Shown in pieces: positions 1-8,186 of a stretch of DNA of 38,045 nucleotides (positions within the stretch are counted from its first letter, which is position 1; every line of letters begins with the position of its first letter). The stretch spans positions 1 to 38,045 of the forward strand of contig JAFQEG010000038.1 of NCBI GenBank assembly GCA_017399145.1. Direction: 5' to 3'. Both the position numbers and the translations under genes were made by a program. The DNA comes from Clostridia bacterium. GTDB taxonomy: Bacteria; Bacillota; Clostridia; Oscillospirales; CAG-272. The notes below the pieces were generated by a model, which was not told the DNA's origin, did not search any database, and saw only the letters and a program-made list of their open reading frames with translations.

Positions 1-2373
1 ATTTACTTGGTCCTTAAGTGAGCCCTCTGGCAATTGTGATGCAAAGTCCTTAAGCTCGGAGCTGATGTTTCCAAGCTCCTCCTCAAGTGCATCACCCTCA
101 AGGTTTTCGTAACGGTCCTTCATGGACTCTTCCCATTTATCAAGGTCTTCCTTAGCGCCCTCGTAGTCGCCCTCTTCCATCTTGTCCTTAACGTCCTCAA
201 GGCCACTCATTGTGTCGCTTTTATCGAAGTTTTCGAAGTCCTGTGATGTTTGGTTCTTGTCCTGTTGAATTAGGTCATTAATTTCTTGCTTAGCATCGTT
301 AATGGTTGAGTTAATCTCTTCCTTAGATGCATCGTTTTGTAGCTGATCGTGAACGTCCTTGTCTAGCTGGTCAAGCACGTCCTCAATCTTTTCCCATGTT
401 TCGTTGCTAACTTCTGACTTGTCAACGCTATCCTGTACCTTATCTAGCATATCCTCAACTGCAACCTGGTCCTTACCAACCATTTCCTCACGGCCCTCGT
501 GGAACTCGTCAGAGGTTTCCTTGTCCTGCTTTGCGTCGTTGATTGCGTCCTTAAGGTCGGACTCGAATTGGTCGAATGCATCGGAGATTTGCTCGTCTGA
601 CATTTCGCCATTTTCCTTGCTATCCTGAATTGCGCTTTCAAGATTGTCAACCATATCTTGAATTGCGTCCTTCATATCGGAATCAGGAGTATCCTTAATT
701 GCGTTTTCTAGGTCGTTCTTTAGGTCCTCAGCTGCCTGTTGCTTATCCTGCTCGTCAACCTTACCGTCTTGGTTAAGGTCGGTAGGATTCTTAATCTGCT
801 CCTCCATCTTGTCAAGAGCATCGCTAATTGGGTCGTCGCTTGGGTCCTTTTTATCGTCATTGAATTCCTTGTTAAGAGCATCGCTCATATCGCCAAGGTC
901 TTCCTTTAATTGCTCATCCTTTTGAATGTTGTCGGTAATCTTATCAAGGGCATCCTGCTCCTTTTGGAACTCGTCCTTGAATTGATTTTCCATATCCTTC
1001 CATTCCTCGTTGATTGCATCCTTCTTTTCCTCGTCGGTCATTGTTTCGTCCTTTAGGATGTCATCAACCTTTTCCTGTGAATCTTCGATTTTATCAAGGT
1101 CCTCTTGCTTATCCTCCTCGCTTTGGTCGGAGTTTTCAATCTTGTCCTTCATATCCTCGTACATATCGTCAGCGGTATTCTTATCCTCGCCAACGAGCTT
1201 ATCGCTAACCTTGTCAAGCTCCTCTTGAGTCTTGTCAACGATTTCCTCAACCTTATCAACCTTATCCATTGCGTCGATAATATCCTTCTCAGCATCGTCA
1301 AAGGTCTTGTCAAGCTGTTCCTTGTTGGTTGGGTCGGTCTTTACCTGCTCAAGGTTTTCCTTGAAGTTTTCAAGTGCGTCCTTAAGTGGTGAGTCCTCAC
1401 TCTTGTTTTGCTCCTGTTGGTTCTTTTCGAACTCCTCGATTACCTTGTCAAGCTGGTCAGCCATATCCTCGGCAATCTCTTGTCTTTCCTCATCGGTTGT
1501 AGCATTCTCGAGCTTTTCCTTCATGTTTTCGAGTGCGTCCTTAATAAGCTCCTCGTCTTCCTTCTTGATAGCCTCGCCAAGCTCCTTCATATCCTCTTGC
1601 TTTTGAAGCTCATCAGCTAGGTCCTCTTGCTTTTGTTGCTCGTTTTGCTTAATCTCGTCGAACTTTTCCTTGAACTCGTCGTTAACCTGCTCCTTTTCCT
1701 CCTTGGTTGTAGCATTTTCAATTTGCTCCTTCCATTGGTCAAGGGTTTCCTTTAGGTCGTCGGCTTGGTCTTGGTTAATTTCTTCCTTTTCAAGAGCCTC
1801 TTCGATTTCCTCAATGATTTCCTCATAGGTTTGGTCGATTTGGTCTTGAATTTCAATTTCCTCTTGTGTAGGTGCGTTGATGTTTGCGTTGTGAACTGCC
1901 TGTGCTACTATTGTAAGTAGTAAAGCAATTACAAGTACCATAGCAATAGTGGATAGTATTGTAAAGATTGGGAATTTAACCTCTACCTTTTCAATATCTA
2001 GATTTACTAGACGCTTTTCGGTATCCTCTCTTTGCATCTTTGCAACGAAGGATTTGTCGTCCTTAAACTCAAGCATTGTTGAAACGCGATCGTTTAGTCC
2101 AACCTTATCCATTCTCTTTGCAATGTCCTTCATTCCTTGGTCGTAACGCTTTTTAAATAGTGTAATTCCTACTGGAATTGCAACTGCAAGCACTACTGCA
2201 GCAGTAACTATTATTGGTACAAGGCCTATTGTGCCTGTAAAAGCGAAAATTACCGCAAGGATTAATCCAGGTGCGCAACCAGCTAATAGTCCAAGTGCAC
2301 CTGACTTAACGAGCGACTCTACAAGTAATTTGTCCTTGTAGGGCTTAATCATTTCGTTTAGGTTTAGATTCAT
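1..2373 (-). CDS. Membrane-anchored acidic coiled-coil protein (partial, C-terminus outside window)
   Basis: The minus strand is open from the ATG at 2373 to the window edge, about 791 codons, with no stop. Three hydrophobic segments lie near residues 25-46, 50-72 and 135-158. After residue 165 the protein is almost entirely Glu/Asp/Lys/Gln-rich and predicted helical or coiled coil. A segment at residues 94-120 containing VSTMLEF and MQRED separates the second and third membrane helices. Residues 532-543 (bases 745-780) form an EF-hand/dockerin-like calcium loop, DLNQDGKVDEQD. The start is fixed by AGGAGG at 2379-2384, five bases upstream. The topology (a few N-terminal helices, then a long charged region) resembles the DUF4175-like proteins that often accompany MoxR ATPases, but I cannot confirm the family. 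Function unknown. Serine-rich open frames on the opposite strand are shadows of its low-complexity codons. Confidence 0.85.
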   Translation of the reverse strand, partial: MNLNLNEMIKPYKDKLLVESLVKSGALGLLAGCAPGLILAVIFAFTGTIGLVPIIVTAAVVLAVAIPVGITLFKKRYDQGMKDIAKRMDKVGLNDRVSTMLEFKDDKSFVAKMQREDTEKRLVNLDIEKVEVKFPIFTILSTIAMVLVIALLLTIVAQAVHNANINAPTQEEIEIQDQIDQTYEEIIEEIEEALEKEEINQDQADDLKETLDQWKEQIENATTKEEKEQVNDEFKEKFDEIKQNEQQKQEDLADELQKQEDMKELGEAIKKEDEELIKDALENMKEKLENATTDEERQEIAEDMADQLDKVIEEFEKNQQEQNKSEDSPLKDALENFKENLEQVKTDPTNKEQLDKTFDDAEKDIIDAMDKVDKVEEIVDKTQEELDKVSDKLVGEDKNTADDMYEDMKDKIENSDQSEEDKQEDLDKIEDSQEKVDDILKDETMTDEEKKDAINEEWKDMENQFKDEFQKEQDALDKITDNIQKDEQLKEDLGDMSDALNKEFNDDKKDPSDDPISDALDKMEEQIKNPTDLNQDGKVDEQDKQQAAEDLKNDLENAIKDTPDSDMKDAIQDMVDNLESAIQDSKENGEMSDEQISDAFDQFESDLKDAINDAKQDKETSDEFHEGREEMVGKDQVAVEDMLDKVQDSVDKSEVSNETWEKIEDVLDQLDKDVHDQLQNDASKEEINSTINDAKQEINDLIQQDKNQTSQDFENFDKSDTMSGLEDVKDKMEEGDYEGAKEDLDKWEESMKDRYENLEGDALEEELGNISSELKDFASQLPEGSLKDQVN

Positions 2374-2403
2374 AATAACCTCCTAGTTATTGTTTACTTT
2401 AAT

Positions 2404-2432
2404 ATTATAGCATGCGTAACTTTTTTTTGCAA
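2404..2432 (-). promoter_or_regulatory. Sigma-A type promoter of the coiled-coil protein gene
   Basis: On the minus strand TTGCAA (2427-2432) is followed by a 17-base spacer and TATAAT (2404-2409). TGC directly before the TATAAT gives a partial extended -10. It lies about 30 bases upstream of the ATG at 2373. Confidence 0.8.
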
Positions 2433-3120
2433 CTAAAACAAGATTTTTGTGTGTTGTACAACCTTTTTTCGTCGGGTTGCACAATTTTTCCTTTTTTGCA
2501 CTTGATTGTGCCTTGAAAATTTTATTTAAATTGCCCAAAGGTTACGCTGTCTTTGTCATTTAAACAATCACTTCAAGGTGCACTGGCATTAAGGGAATTT
2601 AGAAATTGGCTTTTTCTTCACTCCTTTTCGAATTATTACCCGCTTCACTGGGCTTGAAATATACGGTTTTCGGCTTGGTGACAGGTGGTCATTTTTACCA
2701 CTTGCCCAATCGCCACTATTATAATAACCTACTAGGGTAATTTTTTCCATAGAATTTCCAAAGTTTCGGCTCCTCTTCAGTACATTCTTGGACCATTTTC
2801 ACCTAGTCTTCACACTGTGAATTTTTGCTCACAAATTTTCACATTTCAAGGTTGATTTTTTCACCAAAATTGATGACTCTTTCACACTTTCAGGTAACAC
2901 CATAATTTGAAAATTCACAAATTGTTTACAATTTTGCGAGACACGGCAAGCTATTTACACCAAATTTCGCACTCAATTAACCTTGAACTAATTCCCATTA
3001 CAATCCCAATTTCTCTCCCAATTATGTCCCCTTTCCCACCATTCCCCTTTTCCATTCCCTCGTCCTAATATCCCCAAGCCACACGTCCAATTTTCCTCGT
3101 ACCGCTCACCCGTTTTGGAG

Positions 3121-3190
3121 ACTTCTTATAGGGGGCTTCTTATCTGTCACTTCTTACACAATGTCACTTCCTATCTGTCACTTCTTACAG
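3121..3190. repeat. Five tandem copies of a 14-base motif (ACTTCTTATCTGTC-like)
   Basis: The core ACTTCTTA, allowing one change, starts at 3121, 3135, 3149, 3166 and 3180, so the spacing is 14, 14, 17 and 14 bases. The intervening bases are partly conserved: TATCTGTC follows copies two and four. Function unknown. Confidence 0.75.
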
Positions 3191-3210
3191 AGGTTAGCCG
3201 TTTTTTCAAG

Positions 3211-3239
3211 AAAAAAGACTCTACAAAATGTAGAGTCTT
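3211..3239 (-). terminator. Intrinsic terminator without an adjacent gene
   Basis: An 11-bp perfect stem (3215-3225 with 3229-3239) closes a three-base loop. Read on the minus strand it is followed by a run of six T, covering 3216 down to 3211. No gene ends here; the capsule operon already terminates about 230 bases upstream. Confidence 0.6.
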
Positions 3240-3376
3240 CGATTATTTTTTCGTTTTTACGAATTTTTCTGTATGTGAAGTTAAAATTTCCCTCTTAAAA
3301 AAGAGATTTAGCCAACTTGTAAATAAATTTGTATTATTTGCAAAACAGAATTATGCCTTACTAAAACAAATCCCAA

Positions 3377-3462
3377 ACGTCAACAAAGTTGACTCATAAC
3401 GCTGACCTTGTCGGCTCATAACTTGTCAAGGGCAATCATAACGTTGACGGAGTCAACTCATA
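3377..3462. repeat. Array of four ~22-base units, each a small triloop hairpin
   Basis: Units lie at 3377-3398, 3399-3420, 3421-3440 and 3441-3462, each ending in TCATA followed by AC. Within each unit two 5-6 base arms pair across a three-base loop: GTCAAC/GTTGAC, GCTGAC/GTCGGC, TTGTC/GGCAA and GTTGAC/GTCAAC. The arms differ between units, yet pairing is kept apart from single G-T wobbles in units two and three. The array touches the capsule terminator. Confidence 0.75.
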
Positions 3463-3466
3463 ACTG

Positions 3467-3502
3467 AAAAAGCCTTCCCTGTCGCTTCAGGGAAGGCTTT
3501 TT
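3467..3502 (-). terminator. Rho-independent terminator of the capsule operon
   Basis: A perfect 15-bp stem (3467-3481 with 3488-3502) with a six-base loop starts one base after the capG stop codon. Its GC-rich core is flanked by A5/T5, so it could stop transcription in both directions. Confidence 0.9.
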
Positions 3503-3503
3503 C

Positions 3504-4685
3504 TTATTTTCTCCAAACCATTTTGTTTACGATGCCTGTATAGGACTGAATGATTTTTACCACCTTAGTTGATACGTTTTCGTCGGTGTAAACATCTACG
3601 GGGATACCGTAGTCGCCGTTTTCATTCATATCAATTGCTGTGGTTACAGCCTGTAAAAGTGATTTTTCGTCAATACCGGCTAGGACAAAGCAAGCCTTGT
3701 CAAGTGCCTCGGGTCTCTCGGTTGAGGTGCGAATACAAACAGCTGGGAAAGGATTTCCTACGCTTGTAAAGAAGCTACTTTCCTCAGGTAGTGTGCCACT
3801 ATCAGACACAACGCAAAATGCATTCATTTGCAAATTGTTATAGTCATGGAAGCCAAGAGGCTCGTTTTTGATTACTCGCTTATCAAGGACAAAGCCAGAC
3901 TGCTCTAGCCTTTTTCTTGAGCGAGGGTGACAGGAATACAAAATAGGCATATCGTACCTCTCTGCTAGCTTGTTTATGGCTGTAAAGAGGGACAAGAAAT
4001 TCTTTTCCGTATCAATATTTTCCTCTCTATGAGCTGACAAAAGAATGTATTTCTTCTTTTCAAGACCTAGTCTTTCAAGCACGTTAGATTTCTTGATTTC
4101 ATCAAGATTTTCATGAAGCACCTCTGCCATAGGGGACCCTGTTACATAGGTCCTTTCCTTAGGCAAGCCACACTCGTGTAGGTAACGTCTTGCATGCTCA
4201 GAGTAAGCCAAATTTACGTCGGAGATAATATCAACAATACGTCTGTTTGTTTCCTCGGGTAGGCACTCGTCCTTGCAACGATTACCTGCCTCCATATGGA
4301 AAATAGGAATATGTAGTCTTTTTGCAGAAATTGCAGAAAGACAAGAGTTAGTATCGCCCAAAATCAAAAGTGCATCAGGCTTAATTTGACACATTAGCTT
4401 GTATGAGCAATTGATAATATTGCCAACGGTTTCCCCAAGGTCATCGCCTACTGCGTCCATATACGCCTCAGGGTCAGCTAGCTTTAGGTCACGGAAGAAA
4501 ATTCCGTTTAGATTATAGTCATAGTTTTGACCTGTGTGGGCAAGTACAACGTCAAAATACCTCCTACACTTATTGATAACTGAAGCAAGACGAATTATTT
4601 CAGGTCTTGTTCCTACAATAATAAGTAGCTTTAATCTTCCATCATTTTTGAAGCTTACGCTTGAATAATCAGTTCTAATTCCCAT
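3504..4685 (-). CDS. capG: UDP-N-acetylglucosamine 2-epimerase family protein, CapG-like
   Basis: A non-hydrolysing UDP-HexNAc 2-epimerase of the WecB/CapG family, 393 residues. Visible motifs are GTRPEIIR (25-32), HTGQNYD (50-56), GDTNS (110-114), HMEAGNR (130-136), HREEN (219-223), SDSGTLPEE (294-302) and RTSTERPE (319-326), covering the usual active-site and UDP-binding segments. In Staphylococcus aureus CapG performs the last epimerisation to UDP-N-acetyl-L-fucosamine. The presence of capF immediately upstream and capE further upstream supports that role over plain UDP-ManNAc synthesis. It is the last gene of the capsule operon, 11 bases after capF. The N-terminus is about 18 residues longer than the first conserved strand requires. 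The pathway assignment is inferred from neighbours. Confidence 0.9.
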   Translation of the reverse strand: MGIRTDYSSVSFKNDGRLKLLIIVGTRPEIIRLASVINKCRRYFDVVLAHTGQNYDYNLNGIFFRDLKLADPEAYMDAVGDDLGETVGNIINCSYKLMCQIKPDALLILGDTNSCLSAISAKRLHIPIFHMEAGNRCKDECLPEETNRRIVDIISDVNLAYSEHARRYLHECGLPKERTYVTGSPMAEVLHENLDEIKKSNVLERLGLEKKKYILLSAHREENIDTEKNFLSLFTAINKLAERYDMPILYSCHPRSRKRLEQSGFVLDKRVIKNEPLGFHDYNNLQMNAFCVVSDSGTLPEESSFFTSVGNPFPAVCIRTSTERPEALDKACFVLAGIDEKSLLQAVTTAIDMNENGDYGIPVDVYTDENVSTKVVKIIQSYTGIVNKMVWRK

Positions 4686-4696
4686 TTTTAACTCCT

Positions 4697-5890
4697 TTAT
4701 ACTATTTCGCCGAAGGTGTCGGGCTTATCCTTATCAAATTGCTCGTTTGCCCACATTACAGTAATTAAATCCTCAGTTTCCGACAAATTGATTATATTGT
4801 GTGTATAGCCAGGTAGCATATGAATTGCTTGAATTTTCTCACCGCTTACCTCGAAGCGAAGGACCTCATCATCGCCTATTCTTCTTTGCTCGATAAGTCC
4901 CTTACCTGAAACAACTATGAAAAATTCCCACTTAGAATTGTGCCAATGCTGACCCTTAGTAATTCCCGGCTTTGATATATTTACAGACACTTGTCCGCAT
5001 TTTTCTGTCTTTAAAAGCTCCGTAAAGCTACCTCTTTGGTCTATATTCATCTTTAAATCAAAGCAAGCCTTCTCACGGGGCAAATATGAAAGATAGGTGG
5101 AATAAAGCTTCTTTGCAAAGGACCCCTTTGGTATTTCCGGCATAACTAGGCTTTTTGGTTGATTCTTAAAGGTATCTAAGAGGTCAACTATCTCACCTAG
5201 GGTAACTGTGTGATAGATTGGACAATAGCAGAATTTGCCATTTTCCCTTGGCACAGGGTCGTTGCCCTCATAGTCGCATCTATGTACCTTACCCTCTAAG
5301 GCATTTAGCATTTCCTCGACTAGGTCGTCTATGTACAGAAGAGTAAGAGAGGTTGCCCTATCATTTACTTGTATAGGTAGGTCGTTTGCAATATTGTTAC
5401 AGAAGGTAGCAACAGCAGAATTATAATTAGGTCTGCACCACTTGCCAAAAAGGTTAGGAAAGCGGTAAACTAAGACGCTTGCCCCCGTTTTTTTGCCATA
5501 ATCGAACAACAAATTCTCCCCTTGAAGCTTACTTTTTCCATAGTCCGAGGTTGCATATCTTCCTAAAAGACTTGCTTGAATTGAGGAGGCTAGCATAACG
5601 GGGCATTTGTTTCCACATTCCAAAAGGGCAGAAAGCAATTTGTCGGCAAAGAGGTAATTGCCCTCAAATTCCTTTTCCTCCTTAGGTCTGTTAATTCCTG
5701 CTAGATTAAAAACAAAGTCTGCATTTTTTGCATAGTCTAAAAGATATTCCTCGGGAGTTTCAATATCGTATTCAAAAATATGATTGATTTCGATATTCCT
5801 TGTCCTATCCTTTTTATCTCTTATGTTTTCAAGGGCCCTACAAAGGTTTTTACCTACAAAGCCTCTTGCACCTGTTACAAGTACGTTCAT
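4697..5890 (-). CDS. capF: Bifunctional nucleotide-sugar reductase/epimerase with C-terminal cupin, CapF-like
   Basis: Two domains are visible. Residues 1 to about 250 form a short-chain dehydrogenase fold with GARGFVG (7-13) for NAD(P) binding and a Y117xxxK121 catalytic pair (YGKSK). Residues about 275-397 form a cupin with HWH (near 314-316), a following Glu and a later His near 363 as metal ligands. This architecture is diagnostic of CapF/WbjC/FnlB. The cupin epimerises C3 of the CapE product and the reductase domain then reduces C4, giving UDP-N-acetyl-L-talosamine-type sugar for CapG. The gene precedes capG in the same transcript. A 54-base gap separates it from the nucleotidyltransferase-like gene upstream. 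Confidence 0.92.
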   Translation of the reverse strand: MNVLVTGARGFVGKNLCRALENIRDKKDRTRNIEINHIFEYDIETPEEYLLDYAKNADFVFNLAGINRPKEEKEFEGNYLFADKLLSALLECGNKCPVMLASSIQASLLGRYATSDYGKSKLQGENLLFDYGKKTGASVLVYRFPNLFGKWCRPNYNSAVATFCNNIANDLPIQVNDRATSLTLLYIDDLVEEMLNALEGKVHRCDYEGNDPVPRENGKFCYCPIYHTVTLGEIVDLLDTFKNQPKSLVMPEIPKGSFAKKLYSTYLSYLPREKACFDLKMNIDQRGSFTELLKTEKCGQVSVNISKPGITKGQHWHNSKWEFFIVVSGKGLIEQRRIGDDEVLRFEVSGEKIQAIHMLPGYTHNIINLSETEDLITVMWANEQFDKDKPDTFGEIV

Positions 5891-5944
5891 TTTCTACTCT
5901 TTTCTTAATTTTTTACTTAATTTCCTACACTCTGTGCCACTTTT

Positions 5945-7120
5945 TTAGAAATTATAGGGTATTCCCACATAGTGTAGCTCTGCATCATAGCGTTCAATTT
6001 GCTCGTTAGTTACCTTATCCAAATTGTTCAGTGATGCAATGGCACTGCCTCCCTTTTTCTTAAACAAGGCAGATATAATTCTTACCACCCACATAAGGGG
6101 TAAAAGAATAGCCCAGCCCTTTAAAAATGGGTATTTTCCACACATTTGCTGATATGGTGGAAAAATCATTTGTAATTTTCTTTTTCTCTTGCCTGCTTTT
6201 GCGTTTTTGTTGGCTTGCGCTAGTCTTAGTGCCTCTGCCTCTAGCTTTGCCTTTTTTTCACCATAGGTGCTTGATGCAAAGATTTTTCCCGTGATAAAGT
6301 CGGTTATTTCGTCACCCTCCTTATCGAAAAACCACACGTCAAGGACCCTTTTAGTGTTTTTGTAAAACTCTAGCATACCTATTTTATTTAGCTCGTTTTC
6401 TATGTATTGGTAGTCTAGGCTATTATTTTTTTCGTAAACGTAAAAGTCAGTTAAAAACTTAATACCGATACCGCCATCTCTGTAATGCTTTGCAAAATGA
6501 GTAAATAGGTAAATATAGGTATCGTTTTCCGTCATTTTGTATTCAAAGCGATTTTTGTCTACTCGTGTTAGCCTGTCCCAAGGGTCATCTCCAAAATAGC
6601 TAAACAAATCCTTAGTGTATGAGGGAATTAGCCTTTTGTGCAATTCAAAAACAATCTTGCCCTTTTCCCAAATAATCTCGTGATTACTCTCGGTCTTGTA
6701 GGTATAGCCAAGGTCGGTTAAAATCGCCTTGATTTCCTCATACCTATCCATTTTAGCATACACGTCAATATCGCTCATCATACGCATTTCCGGATAACGG
6801 TATAGCTTTTTTAGGATTGTGCCCTTCATCTTTAGATAAGGGATTTCTGCCTTATCTAGCCTATCGAAGAAGTTCTCTGCCTCCTCAAGCTGAATAGCGC
6901 TATATTGAGTTAGGTTAGCAGTTGACATTAAGAATTTTGTCCCTGCCACACCTAGCTTATCGGTTTTTGCAAGTCCATAGTAAATAAGGGGCACAATTTG
7001 GTGCTTAACTGCAAGCACATACGCCTCCTTTGGGTCAAATTCCTTTGATAAGTCGGGGACTGTGTCTAATAAAGACGCTTTTACGATAGATATAATGTCC
7101 CCCTCAAGGGTAGTTATCAT
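5945..7120 (-). CDS. Uncharacterised nucleotidyltransferase family protein
   Basis: A 391-residue protein with LKMKG (96-100) followed by RMMSDIDVY (113-121), where D117 and D119 are the expected metal-binding pair. This matches the PF14907-type uncharacterised nucleotidyltransferases seen in capsule and peptide clusters. The remainder is helical and basic, with a hydrophobic stretch near residues 330-350 (GWAILLPLMWVVRIISALF) that may touch the membrane. Its ATG overlaps the capE stop by one base (TAATG), so the two are translationally coupled. It interrupts the usual capE-capF-capG order. The target of any nucleotidyl transfer is unknown; possibilities are a sugar phosphate, a lipid-linked intermediate or a regulatory protein. 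Confidence 0.75.
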   Translation of the reverse strand: MITTLEGDIISIVKASLLDTVPDLSKEFDPKEAYVLAVKHQIVPLIYYGLAKTDKLGVAGTKFLMSTANLTQYSAIQLEEAENFFDRLDKAEIPYLKMKGTILKKLYRYPEMRMMSDIDVYAKMDRYEEIKAILTDLGYTYKTESNHEIIWEKGKIVFELHKRLIPSYTKDLFSYFGDDPWDRLTRVDKNRFEYKMTENDTYIYLFTHFAKHYRDGGIGIKFLTDFYVYEKNNSLDYQYIENELNKIGMLEFYKNTKRVLDVWFFDKEGDEITDFITGKIFASSTYGEKKAKLEAEALRLAQANKNAKAGKRKRKLQMIFPPYQQMCGKYPFLKGWAILLPLMWVVRIISALFKKKGGSAIASLNNLDKVTNEQIERYDAELHYVGIPYNF

Positions 7121-8175
7121 TACTTCTCTTCCTTTTTTAATTCCTCTTTTATGTATTCAAGCTGAAGCATCTTATTCTTTACTTCCTCAACGCTTAAAAG
7201 CTCGGTATTATTTGAGTTAAACTCAGTAAGAGTATTTCTCTTAGCGTCACCATCCTTGAAATACTTATCGTAATTCAAGCCACGCTTGTCGCAGGGCACA
7301 CGATAGAAGTTACCCATATCAATTGCGTTTGCACACTCCTCGTTTGTAAGAAGTGTTTCGTACATCTTCTCGCCGTGACGAATACCTATAACCTTAATGC
7401 CTGTTTTCTTTTCCTTGTCAAACAATTCAATTACTGCCTGTGCCTGAGTTTCGATTGTGCAGGCAGGCGCCTTTTGTACTAGAATATCACCACTTTCGCC
7501 ATTTTCAAAGGCAAACAAAACAAGGTCAACTGCTTCCTCTAAGGACATAATAAATCTTGTCATCTTAGGGTCGGTAACTGTTATGTCCTTACCCTGTCTA
7601 ATTTGGTCAATCCAAAGTGGAATAACGGACCCACGTGAGCACATTACATTACCATATCTTGTACAGCAAATCTTAGTTTTTTCAGGGCTAACCGTCCTTG
7701 ATTTTGCAACAATAACCTTTTCCATCATAGCCTTTGAGGTGCCCATTGCGTTTACAGGGTATGCAGCCTTGTCGGTGGATAGACAAATTACAGTTTTAAC
7801 ACCCTCGTCAATGGCAGCGGTAAGCACGTTTTCTGTGCCTAAAACGTTAGTTTTTACAGCCTCGATTGGGAAAAATTCACAGGATGGCACCTGCTTTAAG
7901 GCTGCTGCGTGGAAAATGTAATCAACTCCGTGCATTGCATTTTTAACACTAGCTAGGTCACGCACGTCACCTATGTAAAACTTAATCTTCTCTGCCACCT
8001 CAGGCATTTTTGCCTGAAACTCGTGACGCATATCGTCCTGCTTCTTCTCGTCACGAGAGAAAACTCTTATTTCTCCAATATCTGTCTTTAAAAATCTGTT
8101 TAGCACTGCATTACCAAAGGACCCTGTGCCTCCTGTAATCATTAGTGTTTTTCCTGCAAAAATTGAATTGTTCAT
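7120..8175 (-). CDS. capE: UDP-N-acetylglucosamine 4,6-dehydratase/5-epimerase, CapE-like
   Basis: A 351-residue extended short-chain dehydrogenase. GGTGSFG (15-21) binds NADP. STDKA (133-137) is followed by MGTSK (144-148), where Met occupies the place of the usual YxxxK tyrosine, as in the CapE/WbjB/FnlA type of inverting dehydratase rather than PglF. The expected reaction converts UDP-GlcNAc to the 4-keto-6-deoxy L-arabino intermediate, the first step towards UDP-N-acetyl-L-fucosamine. Downstream capF and capG complete that pathway. It begins 11 bases after the antiporter gene and its stop overlaps the next start. Confidence 0.9.
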   Translation of the reverse strand: MNNSIFAGKTLMITGGTGSFGNAVLNRFLKTDIGEIRVFSRDEKKQDDMRHEFQAKMPEVAEKIKFYIGDVRDLASVKNAMHGVDYIFHAAALKQVPSCEFFPIEAVKTNVLGTENVLTAAIDEGVKTVICLSTDKAAYPVNAMGTSKAMMEKVIVAKSRTVSPEKTKICCTRYGNVMCSRGSVIPLWIDQIRQGKDITVTDPKMTRFIMSLEEAVDLVLFAFENGESGDILVQKAPACTIETQAQAVIELFDKEKKTGIKVIGIRHGEKMYETLLTNEECANAIDMGNFYRVPCDKRGLNYDKYFKDGDAKRNTLTEFNSNNTELLSVEEVKNKMLQLEYIKEELKKEEK

Positions 8176-8186
8176 ATTTATACCTC

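Larger units (their letters stand above)
2433..3466. other. Long gene-free region with repeats and strand-biased tract
   Basis: No credible gene was found on either strand. Contents from left to right: an imperfect dyad at 2454-2463/2475-2484 (TTGTACAACC against GGTTGCACAA) just upstream of the promoter; AT-rich sequence without recognised structure to about 2990; a C-rich, almost G-free tract at 3001-3075; five copies of a 14-base motif at 3121-3190; a hairpin terminator at 3211-3239; AT-rich sequence to 3376; and four tandem 22-base hairpin units at 3377-3462 abutting the capsule terminator. A 94-codon open frame across 3115-3399 on the plus strand translates the repeats and shows no coding character. 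Confidence 0.7.

Noticed and set aside
359-2146. Serine- and leucine-rich open frames on the plus strand
   Set aside because: They are the complement of Glu/Lys/Asp-rich codons of the coiled-coil gene on the minus strand, which has a clear promoter and ribosome site.
3115-3399. Open frame of 94 codons on the plus strand
   Set aside because: It spans the tandem repeats and a terminator, has no ribosome site and no recognisable domain; it is a translation of repeat DNA.
3377-3462. CRISPR array
   Set aside because: Units are only 20-22 bases with no separate spacers, and no cas gene is near. The variable part is the hairpin arm itself.
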